The translations under genes and the position numbers were made by a program. A DNA stretch of 64,000 nucleotides from CBDBCU01 sp965242615 (lineage in GTDB: Bacteria > Chloroflexota > Dehalococcoidia > Lucifugimonadales > UBA3495): the NCBI GenBank assembly GCA_965242615.1, contig CBDESR010000005.1:806001-870000 (forward strand), read 5' to 3'. The notes below the pieces were generated by a model that was not told the origin of the DNA, searched no databases, and worked only from the letters and a program-made list of their open reading frames with translations. This document shows positions 33,246 through 42,778 of the stretch, piece by piece (within the stretch, counting starts at the first letter, position 1; each line of letters opens with the position of its first letter).

Positions 33246-34715
33246 ATGTTTGGCAGGAGACGGGCGTCAAGCGGGGTGGCGTTGGCGGTTATTGGGTTGG
33301 GGGCGTTTTTTACGGCGTTGGACCAGACGGTGGTGGTGACGGTATTGCCGGCGGTGATGCGGGATTTGCGGATTCCCATTGGGGAGTTGGACCGAGTAGC
33401 GTGGGTGGTAACGGCGTATTTGCTGGGCTATACGGCGTTTATGCCGATTATCGGGCGGTGGGCGGATGTGTATGGCTATCCCCGGATTTATCTGCTGATG
33501 CTGGGGGTGTTTGCCGGGGGGAGCGTGCTGGTAGCGGTGTCGGGGAGTTTGGAATGGATGATTGGGGCGCGGGTGGTCCAGGCAATCGGCGGGGCGGCGG
33601 CGGTGCCCATCGGGATGGCAATGGCGGTGTCAGTGGTACCAGAGGAGCGGCGGGGGCTGGCTTTGGGGATTGTAGGCGGCGCGGCGGAGGCGGGGTCGAT
33701 GCTAGGGCCGGCCTACGGCGGGGCGATTGTGGAATGGGCGAACTGGCGGTGGCTGTTCTGGTTGAATCTGCCGCAGGCGGCGCTGGTGGCGGCGGGATTG
33801 CTGCTGCTGTCGAATGAGCGGCAGCGGGCGGCGACGGTGGATTATCGGGGCGGGATTTTGCTGGTGGCGGCGTTGGTGGTTTTATCGGTGGCATTGTCGC
33901 GGCCGGGGCTGTTCACCGGGGAGTCGGCATTGCCTTTGGTATTGCTGGGCGGCGGGTTGGCGTTGGCGGCGGGATTGGGATTTTTGGAGCGGCGGGTAAA
34001 TCAGCCATTGCTGCCGCCGGCGTTGTTCCGTTCCCGGGCGTTTTTGATGGCGAATTTGACGCAGCTGCTGGTGGGAGTGGCGTTGATTATCGCATTGGTT
34101 ACGACGCCGCTAATGGCAAATACGGTGATGGGGCGAGACGCTTTTACGGGGGCGTTGTGGCTGCTGCGGTTGACGGCGGCGATACCGGTGGGGGCGATAG
34201 TCGGGGGTTTGCTGCTGGGACGATTGGGGGCGCAGCCGGTAACGATAGCCGGGCTGCTGCTGACGGCGGGCGGGTTGTATCTGGTCAGCGGTTGGGGGTT
34301 GGATATTGGGGAGCCGGAGTTGACGGTACATTTGGCGATAGCCGGGTTGGGGTTCGGATTGGTGATTGCGCCGATAACGGCGGTGGCGATTAACGCGGTG
34401 GCGGCGGATTACCGGGGGACGGCGGCGGCGCTGGTGGTGGTGGCGCGGCTGCTGGGGATGACTTTGGGATTGGCAGCATTGGCGGCGTGGGGGATTACGG
34501 AGTTTCAGTCGCTGACGGCGGGGTTGACGCTGCCGCTGCCAATGGCGGGGGAGACGGCGCTGGAGCAGGCGGCGCGGTTGGCGGCGTATGGGGATGGGGT
34601 GCGGCAGGCGGGGTTGACGGTGTTTCAGGGATTTTTCCGGGTGGGGGCGGTGATGGCGTTGGCGGGGGTTATGGGGGCGGCGTTTTTTGGCAAGGGCGGG
34701 GTTAGGGGTGATTGA
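33246..34715 (+). CDS. MFS drug/solute exporter, DHA2 type
   Basis: A 489-residue membrane protein with about 14 hydrophobic segments. It has FFTALDQTVVVTVLPAVM in TM1, the loop 2-3 motif GRWADVYGYPRIYL, the antiporter motif C-like region LGPAYGGAIVEWANWRWLFW, and a long C-terminal half, as in EmrB/QacA-type proton-coupled exporters. A TATAAT box at 33208 lies in the divergent gap to the DUF1501 gene. The substrate cannot be predicted. Confidence 0.88.
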   Translation: MFGRRRASSGVALAVIGLGAFFTALDQTVVVTVLPAVMRDLRIPIGELDRVAWVVTAYLLGYTAFMPIIGRWADVYGYPRIYLLMLGVFAGGSVLVAVSGSLEWMIGARVVQAIGGAAAVPIGMAMAVSVVPEERRGLALGIVGGAAEAGSMLGPAYGGAIVEWANWRWLFWLNLPQAALVAAGLLLLSNERQRAATVDYRGGILLVAALVVLSVALSRPGLFTGESALPLVLLGGGLALAAGLGFLERRVNQPLLPPALFRSRAFLMANLTQLLVGVALIIALVTTPLMANTVMGRDAFTGALWLLRLTAAIPVGAIVGGLLLGRLGAQPVTIAGLLLTAGGLYLVSGWGLDIGEPELTVHLAIAGLGFGLVIAPITAVAINAVAADYRGTAAALVVVARLLGMTLGLAALAAWGITEFQSLTAGLTLPLPMAGETALEQAARLAAYGDGVRQAGLTVFQGFFRVGAVMALAGVMGAAFFGKGGVRGD

Positions 34716-34751
34716 GGATGGGAATGGGGGGATGAGGGATGGAGTTCCGGG

Positions 34752-34825
34752 TTTCCGTCATTTCCGTGAAAAAGGGGAATGCGGAAAGGGCGGGGATTCT
34801 GGATTCCCCCTTTCGGGGGAAGGAT
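34752..34825. repeat. REP-like palindromes
   Basis: GTCATTTCCGTGAAAAAGGG and, inverted, CTGGATTCCCCCTTTCGGGG lie in the 200-bp gap after the MFS gene. A further 10-bp perfect hairpin (GCCGGCCGCC, 34880-34889 / 34896-34905) follows and may end the next minus-strand gene. Confidence 0.6.
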
Positions 34826-34915
34826 GGTAGGCGGGCAGGCGGGACGGTTGCTATAGGCGATAGACTTGGGGGAAGTACGGCCGGCCGCCTTTGCTGGCGG
34901 CCGGCTTTGGGGTGG

Positions 34916-35224
34916 TTAGCCGTGGTGGCCGTTTTGGGTGGTGTCGAGGGTGGGCGGGGGTTCGGTAAAGGGTTCGCCGTTGGCTTGGGCCGTTTCCCGG
35001 CGACGGTTCCAGTCCTCCCAGGCTTTCTGCTGGGTTTGGATACCTTGGGCGATGCCCTGTTCGAGGCCGCGGCGGTGGCCCAGGTCGTAGCGTTGCTGCT
35101 TAAACATTTCGCCAATCATTTTCCATACCTCCGGAATGGCGTAGTTGATGAACCAGAGACTAACCAGGCAGAAGCTGGCGATGGCCAGTCCCTCGACCAC
35201 GGCCCGGCAAAAGAATAGCCCCAC
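34916..35224 (-). CDS. Small single-span membrane protein with charged tail
   Basis: 102 residues from GTG 35224. One hydrophobic segment (GLAIASFCLVSLWFINYAI) is followed by a hydrophilic, Q/R/E-rich helix (HRRGLEQGIAQGIQTQQKAW) and a proline-rich end. A promoter TTGACA-17-TATCGT is 50-75 bp upstream. The layout resembles the 44324-44773 protein (membrane anchor plus E/G/R/Q-rich helix), but I see no named family. Confidence 0.6.
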   Translation of the reverse strand: MGLFFCRAVVEGLAIASFCLVSLWFINYAIPEVWKMIGEMFKQQRYDLGHRRGLEQGIAQGIQTQQKAWEDWNRRRETAQANGEPFTEPPPTLDTTQNGHHG

Positions 35225-35273
35225 CAGTCAATTTGCCGGCAAGGACAAACCGAGGGTGGGGAGGATTGATAGA

Positions 35274-35302
35274 ACGATACCACCATCCGCCAAGGTTGTC
35301 AA
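35274..35302 (-). promoter_or_regulatory. Promoter of the 34916-35224 gene
   Basis: Minus strand TTGACA (35302-35297) and TATCGT (35279-35274), 17 bp apart. Confidence 0.6.
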
Positions 35303-35350
35303 CCCCTGGTTTGCGGATTGGCGGCGATTGTAATACGCGGCGGCAAAAAA

Positions 35351-35392
35351 GCAAAGGGGGCGGGAGGCTCTGCAACAACCCGCCCCCTTTGC
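35351..35392 (-). terminator. Rho-independent terminator of secreted paralogue B
   Basis: A perfect 14-bp stem GCAAAGGGGGCGGG / CCCGCCCCCTTTGC is followed on the minus strand by TTTTTTG, 50 bp after the paralogue B stop. Confidence 0.85.
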
Positions 35393-35441
35393 GGTTAGCG
35401 TGCGATGGCTAGTGTGCGGCGATAGCCGGCCGCGGCTGGCG

Positions 35442-36458
35442 TCACCGGCGGATTTTCTTGATGCAGGTGACGCTGAAGGGGAAACTTTGGCGGGCCCAGC
35501 TATACCAGTTGGGGTCACTGCTCTCTCTCAGGTAGGCGTAATAATTATTCGCCTGCTCCGCCGCCAGTCGTACGGCATCGCCGGCCGCCCCATCGGCATC
35601 CGCATCACTTACCGTGCCGAGCACGTGTTCCGTGAGCCTATTTTCGGGCCACGCCCGACCGGTGCCGCCGCTCTCATTTCTCTTGGTCGAAATCCAAGGG
35701 GTGCTCCCGTCACTGGGGTCAACGAAGGACATTTCGGGGTTGACCCCGCGTTGATAGCCCAAAGCCCGGCAGCGCTCGTTGCCCTTTTCCCGGAGCAGGG
35801 TGTCCCAATTATTGAGCCGGGAGTGCGGTCCGCCGTACCGGTCATTCGGTATCGTCTCATCAAAGTAGGGATTAAAACCCACGCCAGTAAAACGGTGTTG
35901 GGCTTCTAAGATCCGGGAGCCGACAGCCGTCTTAGCGGTCCTTGCCCCCCACAAGGACCAAACCATCTGGTCAAAGTCGGCGCTGGGTTCGAGGAACAGG
36001 CGTTTGGTGATGGTGCGGCGGCGGCGGCGTTCCTCCCGGGGGAACTCAAAAATCAGGTCGCGGCTGACGCCGGTTACGCCGGACTCCCCATCCGTCAGAT
36101 ACCCCTCTTGGGCCGCCAGAAAGCCGCGGAAGTTGCCGCTTTGGCCGAAATAGACGGTGTCGTCCCGCTCGTTGCGGTCCCGGCCGGCAAGCCAAGTTTC
36201 GGCCTTGGTCCAGGTGTCGGACTGGTCGATGGCGCAGTAGATGGATTTGCCCCGGTTCGCCGCCAAGGTTTCGAGGATCATCGAGACGCGGGCATCGTCC
36301 GCATCGGCAACGGCCGGGGATTCTTGCCAGTCGGAGCAGTCCCAAGGAATGGAACGGGGGGCCGCCTGGGCCGTGGGGTCAGGGCTGGCGGTAAAGAACA
36401 GGAGCAGGGTCAAGGCGGACAGGGCAAGGATGGCAATGGGGAATCGATAGCGGTTCAT
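35442..36458 (-). CDS. Secreted protein, paralogue B of a three-member family
   Basis: 338 residues from ATG 36458 (GGAGG upstream); the frame is open further, but the upstream part is promoter DNA. The signal peptide and constant domain (WDCSDWQESPAVADADDARV, GKSIYCAIDQSDTWTK, FREFPREERR-type end) are nearly identical to A and C. The variable part contains HRFTGVGFNPYFDETIPND, a W/N/R-rich middle and ends CIKKIRR. The C-terminal residues again show a cysteine followed by a basic cluster. No known domain recognised. Own promoter and terminator. Confidence 0.8.
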   Translation of the reverse strand: MNRYRFPIAILALSALTLLLFFTASPDPTAQAAPRSIPWDCSDWQESPAVADADDARVSMILETLAANRGKSIYCAIDQSDTWTKAETWLAGRDRNERDDTVYFGQSGNFRGFLAAQEGYLTDGESGVTGVSRDLIFEFPREERRRRRTITKRLFLEPSADFDQMVWSLWGARTAKTAVGSRILEAQHRFTGVGFNPYFDETIPNDRYGGPHSRLNNWDTLLREKGNERCRALGYQRGVNPEMSFVDPSDGSTPWISTKRNESGGTGRAWPENRLTEHVLGTVSDADADGAAGDAVRLAAEQANNYYAYLRESSDPNWYSWARQSFPFSVTCIKKIRR

Positions 36459-36516
36459 TGGGGATACCTCCGGGCGGCCAGAGCCTTTTAATGCCGGCGG
36501 TGATGCCGGTAATAAA

Positions 36517-36564
36517 AGTGTAGGAAAGGGCGGGATTTTTGTCAAGCCAAAAATCCCGCCCTTT
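36517..36564 (-). promoter_or_regulatory. Palindrome-embedded promoter of paralogue B
   Basis: Inverted repeat AAAGGGCGGGATTTTTG (36525-36541) / CAAAAATCCCGCCCTTT (36548-36564). Minus-strand TTGACA (36545-36540) spans the loop, and TACACT (36522-36517) follows after 17 bp. The stem sequence differs from A and C on both arms in a matching way. Confidence 0.75.
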
Positions 36565-36725
36565 TTGCGATTGGGGGAAATTGGGGCGGGGAGGGGTTGG
36601 CTGCCGGAGGGGTTTGGGATTCCCGGGAGGGGGGAATTTCGCGAAATTTTTTGGTTTTTGGGCGGCGGAGTTTTGTTACTCCCCATATTTCTAGCTTTAT
36701 GTAAAGCCGATAATTGCCCCGCGTC

Positions 36726-36753
36726 TTGACGCCGCCGGGCAAGGGGATATAAT
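36726..36753 (+). promoter_or_regulatory. Promoter of the res-mod operon
   Basis: TTGACG (36726-36731), 16 bp, TATAAT (36748-36753), about 80 bp before the res ATG, which has AAGGA at 36824. Confidence 0.65.
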
Positions 36754-36832
36754 CCCCCCGGCAGACTATTCCGCCGCCATCCGACCGGCGCGGCCGCGCC
36801 GGCAAAACCGCGCCGGGGGAACCAAGGATCTT

Positions 36833-39800
36833 ATGCTCGATACTGCGCCGCGCCCGCTAGACCCCAAAACCGAACCGGTCATCAACGACCCTTACGCGCC
36901 GCCCCGCTACTACTGGCAGCTGAACGACCAGACCGTCGCCGTTTATAACTCGGCGGTGGCGGGGCGGCGGCCCTCCCAAAACATTCCGCCGGTCGCCGGC
37001 TCCCGGGTGAAAACCCTGGGCCAACCCGGAATGCTGGGGACGGCGTGGCCCGAGCTGAAACTGGTCAACCAAATCCGCGCCCGGGTGCTGGAGTGGCAGC
37101 AAGCCGATTATCCCGGCATTACCGACACCACCCGCCGCCTGATTCGCTACTGGACGGGCGCGGATGGGGAGGAGGCTCCGGAACGGCGGCTTTACTTCGC
37201 CCAACTGGACGCGGCCCTGACCCACATCTGGCTCCGGGAGGCGCAGCCGGGGGATATTCTGGAGCAGTTGGCGGCGGTCAACGCCCAATACAATGACGGC
37301 ATCGACCGCCTGTGCCACAAGATGGCCACCGGGGCCGGCAAGACTTTGGTAATGGCCTTGCTGATTATCTGGCAGACCGCCAATCACTTGGAGGACCGGG
37401 ATGACCCGCGTTTTACTAACCGCTTTCTGCTGCTGACGCCGGGCATTACCGTGCGGGATCGGTTGAAATCCTTAAAGCCCCACCGTCCCGGCAATGCCTA
37501 CGCCGAGTTCGAGCTGCTGCCGCCGGGGGATGAGTGGGAGCCGTGCCTGGCCCAAGCCCAGGTGCGGGTCGCCAACTATCACCAGTTGGAACCCCGCAGC
37601 GTAGCCCTCAAGCCGCGCCAGAACGAGCAAAACCTACTGGACGGCGGCCGCCATCCCACTACCGCCGCCGAAGCCCAAGACCAGCTGGAATCTCCGCCGG
37701 AAATCGTGACCCGCATTACCGGCTTGGCCCCCCAAGTTGCCGGGCGGGTTATGGTACTGAACGATGAAAGCCACCACTGTCACCGCGGCGACCCGGAGAA
37801 GGCGGCGGTCAATACCGTATGGTTCAGCGGACTGGCGGCCCTGCGGGATGCCGGCCGCCTCCATTACGCCGCCGACTTTTCCGCTACGCCCACCTACATT
37901 GCCCAGGCCAATCCCCGGCCGGTGGAGTGGATTGTCAGCGACTACAACCTGATTGAGGCTATGGAAGCCGGCTTGGTCAAAATCCCCCAAGTGCCAACCT
38001 GGGAAAGCAGCGGCTCCGGGGAACCCCATTACCGCGATTTGTACGCCAATACCCGGCCGGCCGCCGACCGCCAGAAGTTCGACCCGGCCGACGCCGCCAA
38101 CAACGAACAGCTGAAAGCCGCCCTGCAAGCCCTCTATCAGGATTATGCGGCTACCGATGAAAAGTGGCGCGCCGAACACCGCAAACGGCTGGAACTGCTC
38201 GAGCCGGGGGCGGAACCGCCGCCTTGCCCCCAGCCGGTTATCGCTGTAGTGATGAACCGGGTAAGCAATGCCAACGGAGTCTTTCAGTACCTGGCGGAGA
38301 ATAGGTCCAGCCAGGGGATGCCGCTGCTCTGCAACGACACCGGGGCCGGGCAGCCGCCGGCAACGATTATCGTCCACAGCCAACTCGAGGTGGACGGCGG
38401 CAAAATGCCGGCCGGCTTGCTCAAATCCATTCAGGAATTGGCGGCCCGCTACCGGGAAATTCCGGCTTACGGCTTTACCGACAAAGACCGGCCGGAGGAC
38501 ATCCTGCGCCGCGCCTTAAACACCGTCGGCAAACCGGGGAAACCCGGCGAACACGTCCGCTGCGTCGTTTCCGTGGAAATGCTTACCGAGGGTTGGGACG
38601 CTAAAACCGTTACCCATTTGCTCGGGTTTCGCAAGTTCGACTCCAGCCTGCTCTGCGAACAGGTCGCCGGCCGCACCCTGCGGCGGGTCAACCAGGACTT
38701 GCAAGCCGACGGCCGCTTTCCCCCGGAATATGCCCAAATCCTCGGCATTCCCTTTCCCCGGTACAACGATGCCGCGCCGGCCCGCCATTGCCCCCGCTGC
38801 GGTCTGGCACCGGCCGACTGCGCTTGCCCGCCGCCCTTCGCGATGGTAACGGTCGAAGCCCGCAGCAGCCACCAGCGCTATCGCATCGACTGGCCGCACA
38901 TCCTGCGGATGGAGCGCAACGACCGGGCCCCGGCGGTCAGCGTCACGGCGGCGGCCAAGCCGGAACGGCCGTGCCAAGTCAGCCTATCGGCTACCGGGGA
39001 AGTTACCATTGAAACCGAGGGCGTTATCGGCGAGGGGCGGGCCATTTACCAGGTGGCGGCCACGGCCTCCGGGGAGCATTTCCTGTACCGGATGGCCGCC
39101 CAAGCCACGAAAATTATCAAGGATGAACTGGAGCAGGAGCAGGGGGATTATGTAACCCTGATGCACCGCATCTTTGCCGAAACTCTGGCGGCGGCCCGGC
39201 ACTTCCGGGCGACCGGCTGGATTAGCGGCCCCCCGGATGTTGCCGCCGCGGCGGCGGATCCGGCGGCGGCCGGCCCCCAAGACGCCGACCGCTGGCCGGT
39301 GGATGACCGCACGGTAGCCTACGCCGGGGAATGGCTCCGCCGCAATCTGGAAATGGACAAGCCGGGGCCGGACAGCGAATTGGCAATGTCCCTCATCCCC
39401 TCGCCGCGCCAACCGTGGCGGGAAACCGCCGAACTGAATCCCTACACTACCGCCCAGAACCCGGACCTGGTGTACGGGCCGGCCCGCAAATCCCAGCTCA
39501 GCTATGCCCACTGCGACAGCTCCTGGGAAACGCAGGTTGCCCGGCAGTTGGATGAATTGCCCGCCATCGACCGCTGGACGCGCAATCGCCGGCTGAACTG
39601 GTATATTCCCTATGTCTCCGACCGCCAGCCGCATCGCTACTATCCGGACTTCGTCGCCGTCGCCGCCCTGCCCAACAGCCAAGAGCTGCATATCGTTATC
39701 GAAGTCAAGGGCGAGGAGCAGGAAAGCGACCGGGTCAAGCGGCGCTGGGCGGAACAGTACTGGATCCCGGCCATCAACCAGCATCCCGACTACGGCGCCG

Positions 39801-39931
39801 CCGCCGGCCAGGTGTGGGCTTTCCTCTATCTGGATGACGCCGCCCTGGTGGCCACGGCCGCCGCCGCGGTTCAGGAAGTTATTGACCGGCACTGGGCCGC
39901 CGCCGATTCCCAAGAATCGGGAAAGGAGTAA
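36833..39931 (+). CDS. Type III-like restriction subunit (Res; helicase plus nuclease)
   Basis: 1032 residues. Helicase motif I is CHKMATGAGKTLVMALLI (about residue 165), motif II VLNDESHHCHRG, and motif VI EQVAGRTLRRVNQ. A cysteine cluster (CPRCGLAPADCACPP) follows. The C-terminal nuclease has the PD-(D/E)xK pair YYPDFVAVAAL ... HIVIEVKGEEQ. It matches the large Res-like proteins annotated as the BPTD_3080 family. It cuts DNA lacking the modification made by the next gene, 9 bp downstream. Length and all motifs are intact. Confidence 0.92.
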   Translation: MLDTAPRPLDPKTEPVINDPYAPPRYYWQLNDQTVAVYNSAVAGRRPSQNIPPVAGSRVKTLGQPGMLGTAWPELKLVNQIRARVLEWQQADYPGITDTTRRLIRYWTGADGEEAPERRLYFAQLDAALTHIWLREAQPGDILEQLAAVNAQYNDGIDRLCHKMATGAGKTLVMALLIIWQTANHLEDRDDPRFTNRFLLLTPGITVRDRLKSLKPHRPGNAYAEFELLPPGDEWEPCLAQAQVRVANYHQLEPRSVALKPRQNEQNLLDGGRHPTTAAEAQDQLESPPEIVTRITGLAPQVAGRVMVLNDESHHCHRGDPEKAAVNTVWFSGLAALRDAGRLHYAADFSATPTYIAQANPRPVEWIVSDYNLIEAMEAGLVKIPQVPTWESSGSGEPHYRDLYANTRPAADRQKFDPADAANNEQLKAALQALYQDYAATDEKWRAEHRKRLELLEPGAEPPPCPQPVIAVVMNRVSNANGVFQYLAENRSSQGMPLLCNDTGAGQPPATIIVHSQLEVDGGKMPAGLLKSIQELAARYREIPAYGFTDKDRPEDILRRALNTVGKPGKPGEHVRCVVSVEMLTEGWDAKTVTHLLGFRKFDSSLLCEQVAGRTLRRVNQDLQADGRFPPEYAQILGIPFPRYNDAAPARHCPRCGLAPADCACPPPFAMVTVEARSSHQRYRIDWPHILRMERNDRAPAVSVTAAAKPERPCQVSLSATGEVTIETEGVIGEGRAIYQVAATASGEHFLYRMAAQATKIIKDELEQEQGDYVTLMHRIFAETLAAARHFRATGWISGPPDVAAAAADPAAAGPQDADRWPVDDRTVAYAGEWLRRNLEMDKPGPDSELAMSLIPSPRQPWRETAELNPYTTAQNPDLVYGPARKSQLSYAHCDSSWETQVARQLDELPAIDRWTRNRRLNWYIPYVSDRQPHRYYPDFVAVAALPNSQELHIVIEVKGEEQESDRVKRRWAEQYWIPAINQHPDYGAAAGQVWAFLYLDDAALVATAAAAVQEVIDRHWAAADSQESGKE

Positions 39932-39940
39932 CCCCCCGCT

Positions 39941-42772
39941 ATGCCGCGTTCCCGTCAACGTCAACGCCCACCGGCCGCCGCCGCGCCGCCGGAACACACC
40001 GCCTATAACTACGCCTCCGCCCGCAGCGTCAACCTGCCGCCCGCAGAAACGGCCGCCGCCGCCGATGCGGCGTCTTTACTGGCCGAATCCCCCATCCCCA
40101 TCGCCGGCGGCGCTGACGACCGTACCCGGTTTCCCCAGCTGCGCTGGAATCGGTCGGCGTTGGCCGACCACGCCCGCACCTACGGCCCCCTCTATATCCA
40201 CGACAAAATCTATCCCGAGGAGTTCGTCAAAACCCTGCTCCAAGCCCCGGCGCAGCGGCAGGGCGAATTGGGCTTTGCCGCCATCAACGGCTATACCGAG
40301 GACGACGGCAGCCCCGCCGTCAACGCCAACTTGCGCCCCTATCAGTATCAAAACGGCCACTGGTCCAACCGCCTCATCCGCGCCACGGGGCAGCGGGCCA
40401 TGGCCAGTTTGCTGCACAAAGAGGGAATGGCCGGCCAAGTGAACCTGGTCTATCTCGACCCCCCCTATAACATCAGTTTCCGTTCCAACTTTCAGGTGGC
40501 GGTCGATTCCCCGGAAACGGCGGAAAACCTGAACGGCGTTCCCCAAAACCCCACCGCCATTAAAGCCTTTCGCGACACCTACCGCAACGGCGTCCATTCC
40601 TACCTCGACGGACTGTACGAACAGCTCTACCTGGCCCGGGAACTGCTGGCCGAGGATGGCAGCGTCATCGTCCAGATTGGCCCGGACAATGTCCATCAGG
40701 TAGCTATGTTAATGGGCGAAGTCTTTGGCACCGATAACCATGTGGCGACTATTCCCTATCGTACTACCCGGATGGCAGCAAAAATGCTCCAAGAAGTAGG
40801 TAACTGGTTGGTCTGGTTTGCCAAATCGTTGGATAGCTGTAAGTACCGCCAACTCTATCTGGAAAGGAACACCGCCGCCGTTATCGCTAACCGTGGCGGA
40901 CGTGTGCGGTATCAGAACAAAGATGGCTCTATCCGGGAGTTGACCGACCAAGAGTTGCTGAACCCCCAGCAAATAGCAAAGGAGCTGTCGTCTCTGTTCA
41001 CTACCCGAGCTCTCGACTCTGCTCACCACAGCCCTACCGGGCGTAGCGATAAATTCTACCTACATCCTGAAGGAGTGCCTTGCCCGGAACACTCGACGGA
41101 GTGGGATAACCATATTTGCAGCGCAAGTTGCCACGAAGGAGAGGCGCAACGCGAATGTCCTTTCGGCCGGCCGTGTGATGGCAAATCAGATGAGGAAACT
41201 ATGTGCCGCGCCAATGCCTACCCGTGTCCCACGGGTAGGCAATGGAGTGTAAGCCTTTCAGGCTTACACTCCATTGCCCAACAGGGCAGGATGCTTGTAG
41301 TTGACAGTGCGGTAACTTTCAAGGTGTACGAAAATGAACAAACCGGCAATCCCCTTACCGCAATTTGGGACGACGCCGGTTCCGTTCGGGACAAACAGTA
41401 TATTGTCGAGACGCCGGCCAAAGTCCTCGAGCGGTGCATTTTGATGACCACGGATCCGGGGGATTTGGTGCTGGATTTGACTTGCGGCAGCGGGGCGATG
41501 GCGGTAATGGCGGAGACTTGGGGGCGGCGGTGGATTGCTGTTGATGTGTCGGCGGTGTCGATAGCCATTGCCCGGGAGCGGATTGCCACCGGCATTTACC
41601 CCTATCATCATTTGGTGGATTCGCCGGCGGGGGCGGAGCTGGAGTGGCAGTTGGCCCAGGAGCTATTGCCGCCGGAGCAACGGGCCGACTTTGTGGGCCG
41701 GGAAAGTTACGGCTACGACCCGGCCCAGGGATTCGTCAACGAGCGGCAGCTGCGGGTTTCGGCGGCGACCCTGGCTTACGGCCCCGATTTGGCCCGGGAT
41801 GTGATTCGGCATCCGGACCGCACCCGGCGGGATCGGTCGCGGAAACGGGTGGCTACGCCCTTTACGGTGGTATCGGATTCGCCGCATTCCCTCAGCCCGG
41901 AGCAGGCGGCGGCCGGCAGTCCCGCCGGGGATACGGCCGGTTTCCTGCAAAGTCATGGCTTTGTTTTGCCGGAGGCTAATCCGGTAGTAAAGCGGATGAT
42001 TGCCAGCCTGGAAAAAGCGGGGATTAAGCAGTATGCCGGCGGCGGCGGTATCGTCCGCTTTCGGGTCGAAAACTTGCAGCCGGCCGAACTGCGCGCCGTT
42101 ACCCACACCGGGGAACTGGTGGGCCCCGGCCGCCGGCGGGACAAAGCCTACTTCTACATCGGCGCCGAGGATGAAGTAATTTCGGCGGCCAAAACCCATT
42201 GGGCGGTGCAGGCGGCCCAGCGGGTGGCCGACATTGCCTATGTGGTAATGATTGGCTTTGGGATGGAGGGCGACACCCTGGCGGTGGGGGCCGAATATAC
42301 CCGCCCCCAAGTGCTGCAAGTGGCCGCCAACCGGGATTTGCAGCTGGCCCACCTGAAAGCCGATTCCTCCGACGACTCCTTTACCGTCATCGCCGAGCCG
42401 GAGGTAAAGGTTCACTACCAGGAGGACGGGCAGGTCTGCTTGGAAGTTACCGGCCTCAACGCCTTTAACCCGACCAAGGGCATTGTCGAACCGCCGGATA
42501 CCCGGCAGGTGGTGGGGATAATGACCGATACGGACTATGACGGGGAGTCGTTCCGGGCGCGGCTAATGAATGTGCGGGCGACCCAGCGCAATCAACGGAC
42601 GCTGAAACTGCTGCGGGCCGCCTTTGGCCGGAACATCGACCCGGAGCGGTGGGAACGGATGCAGTCCTGCACTACGCTGCCCTTTACGCCGCCGGGCCCC
42701 GGCGGCCGGGTCGCGGTCAAGGTTATCGACCAGACCGGAATGGAACACATGAAAACCCTGTCGGTGGAGTAG
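39941..42772 (+). CDS. Type III-like DNA methyltransferase (Mod)
   Basis: 943 residues. The catalytic motif is LVYLDPPYNISF (about residue 172) and the AdoMet motif VLDLTCGSGAMAVMAE comes later (beta-class order). The region between them (about 40720-41420) is less GC-rich than the ends and holds a C/H-rich part (HPEGVPCPEHSTEWDNHICS ... CRANAYPCPTG) and two perfect DNA hairpins. This is where target recognition lies in such enzymes. The C-terminal 400 residues are well conserved in appearance. Partner of the upstream res gene. Confidence 0.92.
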   Translation: MPRSRQRQRPPAAAAPPEHTAYNYASARSVNLPPAETAAAADAASLLAESPIPIAGGADDRTRFPQLRWNRSALADHARTYGPLYIHDKIYPEEFVKTLLQAPAQRQGELGFAAINGYTEDDGSPAVNANLRPYQYQNGHWSNRLIRATGQRAMASLLHKEGMAGQVNLVYLDPPYNISFRSNFQVAVDSPETAENLNGVPQNPTAIKAFRDTYRNGVHSYLDGLYEQLYLARELLAEDGSVIVQIGPDNVHQVAMLMGEVFGTDNHVATIPYRTTRMAAKMLQEVGNWLVWFAKSLDSCKYRQLYLERNTAAVIANRGGRVRYQNKDGSIRELTDQELLNPQQIAKELSSLFTTRALDSAHHSPTGRSDKFYLHPEGVPCPEHSTEWDNHICSASCHEGEAQRECPFGRPCDGKSDEETMCRANAYPCPTGRQWSVSLSGLHSIAQQGRMLVVDSAVTFKVYENEQTGNPLTAIWDDAGSVRDKQYIVETPAKVLERCILMTTDPGDLVLDLTCGSGAMAVMAETWGRRWIAVDVSAVSIAIARERIATGIYPYHHLVDSPAGAELEWQLAQELLPPEQRADFVGRESYGYDPAQGFVNERQLRVSAATLAYGPDLARDVIRHPDRTRRDRSRKRVATPFTVVSDSPHSLSPEQAAAGSPAGDTAGFLQSHGFVLPEANPVVKRMIASLEKAGIKQYAGGGGIVRFRVENLQPAELRAVTHTGELVGPGRRRDKAYFYIGAEDEVISAAKTHWAVQAAQRVADIAYVVMIGFGMEGDTLAVGAEYTRPQVLQVAANRDLQLAHLKADSSDDSFTVIAEPEVKVHYQEDGQVCLEVTGLNAFNPTKGIVEPPDTRQVVGIMTDTDYDGESFRARLMNVRATQRNQRTLKLLRAAFGRNIDPERWERMQSCTTLPFTPPGPGGRVAVKVIDQTGMEHMKTLSVE
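41215..41278. repeat. Two adjoining perfect hairpins inside mod
   Basis: Hairpin 1: 12-bp stem with TCC loop (41215-41226 / 41230-41241, GCCTACCCGTG arm). Hairpin 2: 19-bp stem with TTC centre (41238-41256 / 41260-41278, arm GCAATGGAGTGTAAGCCT). The stems overlap by four bases, so only one can form at a time in full. The reading frame stays open through both. Confidence 0.85.
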
Positions 42773-42778
42773 GCGGGG

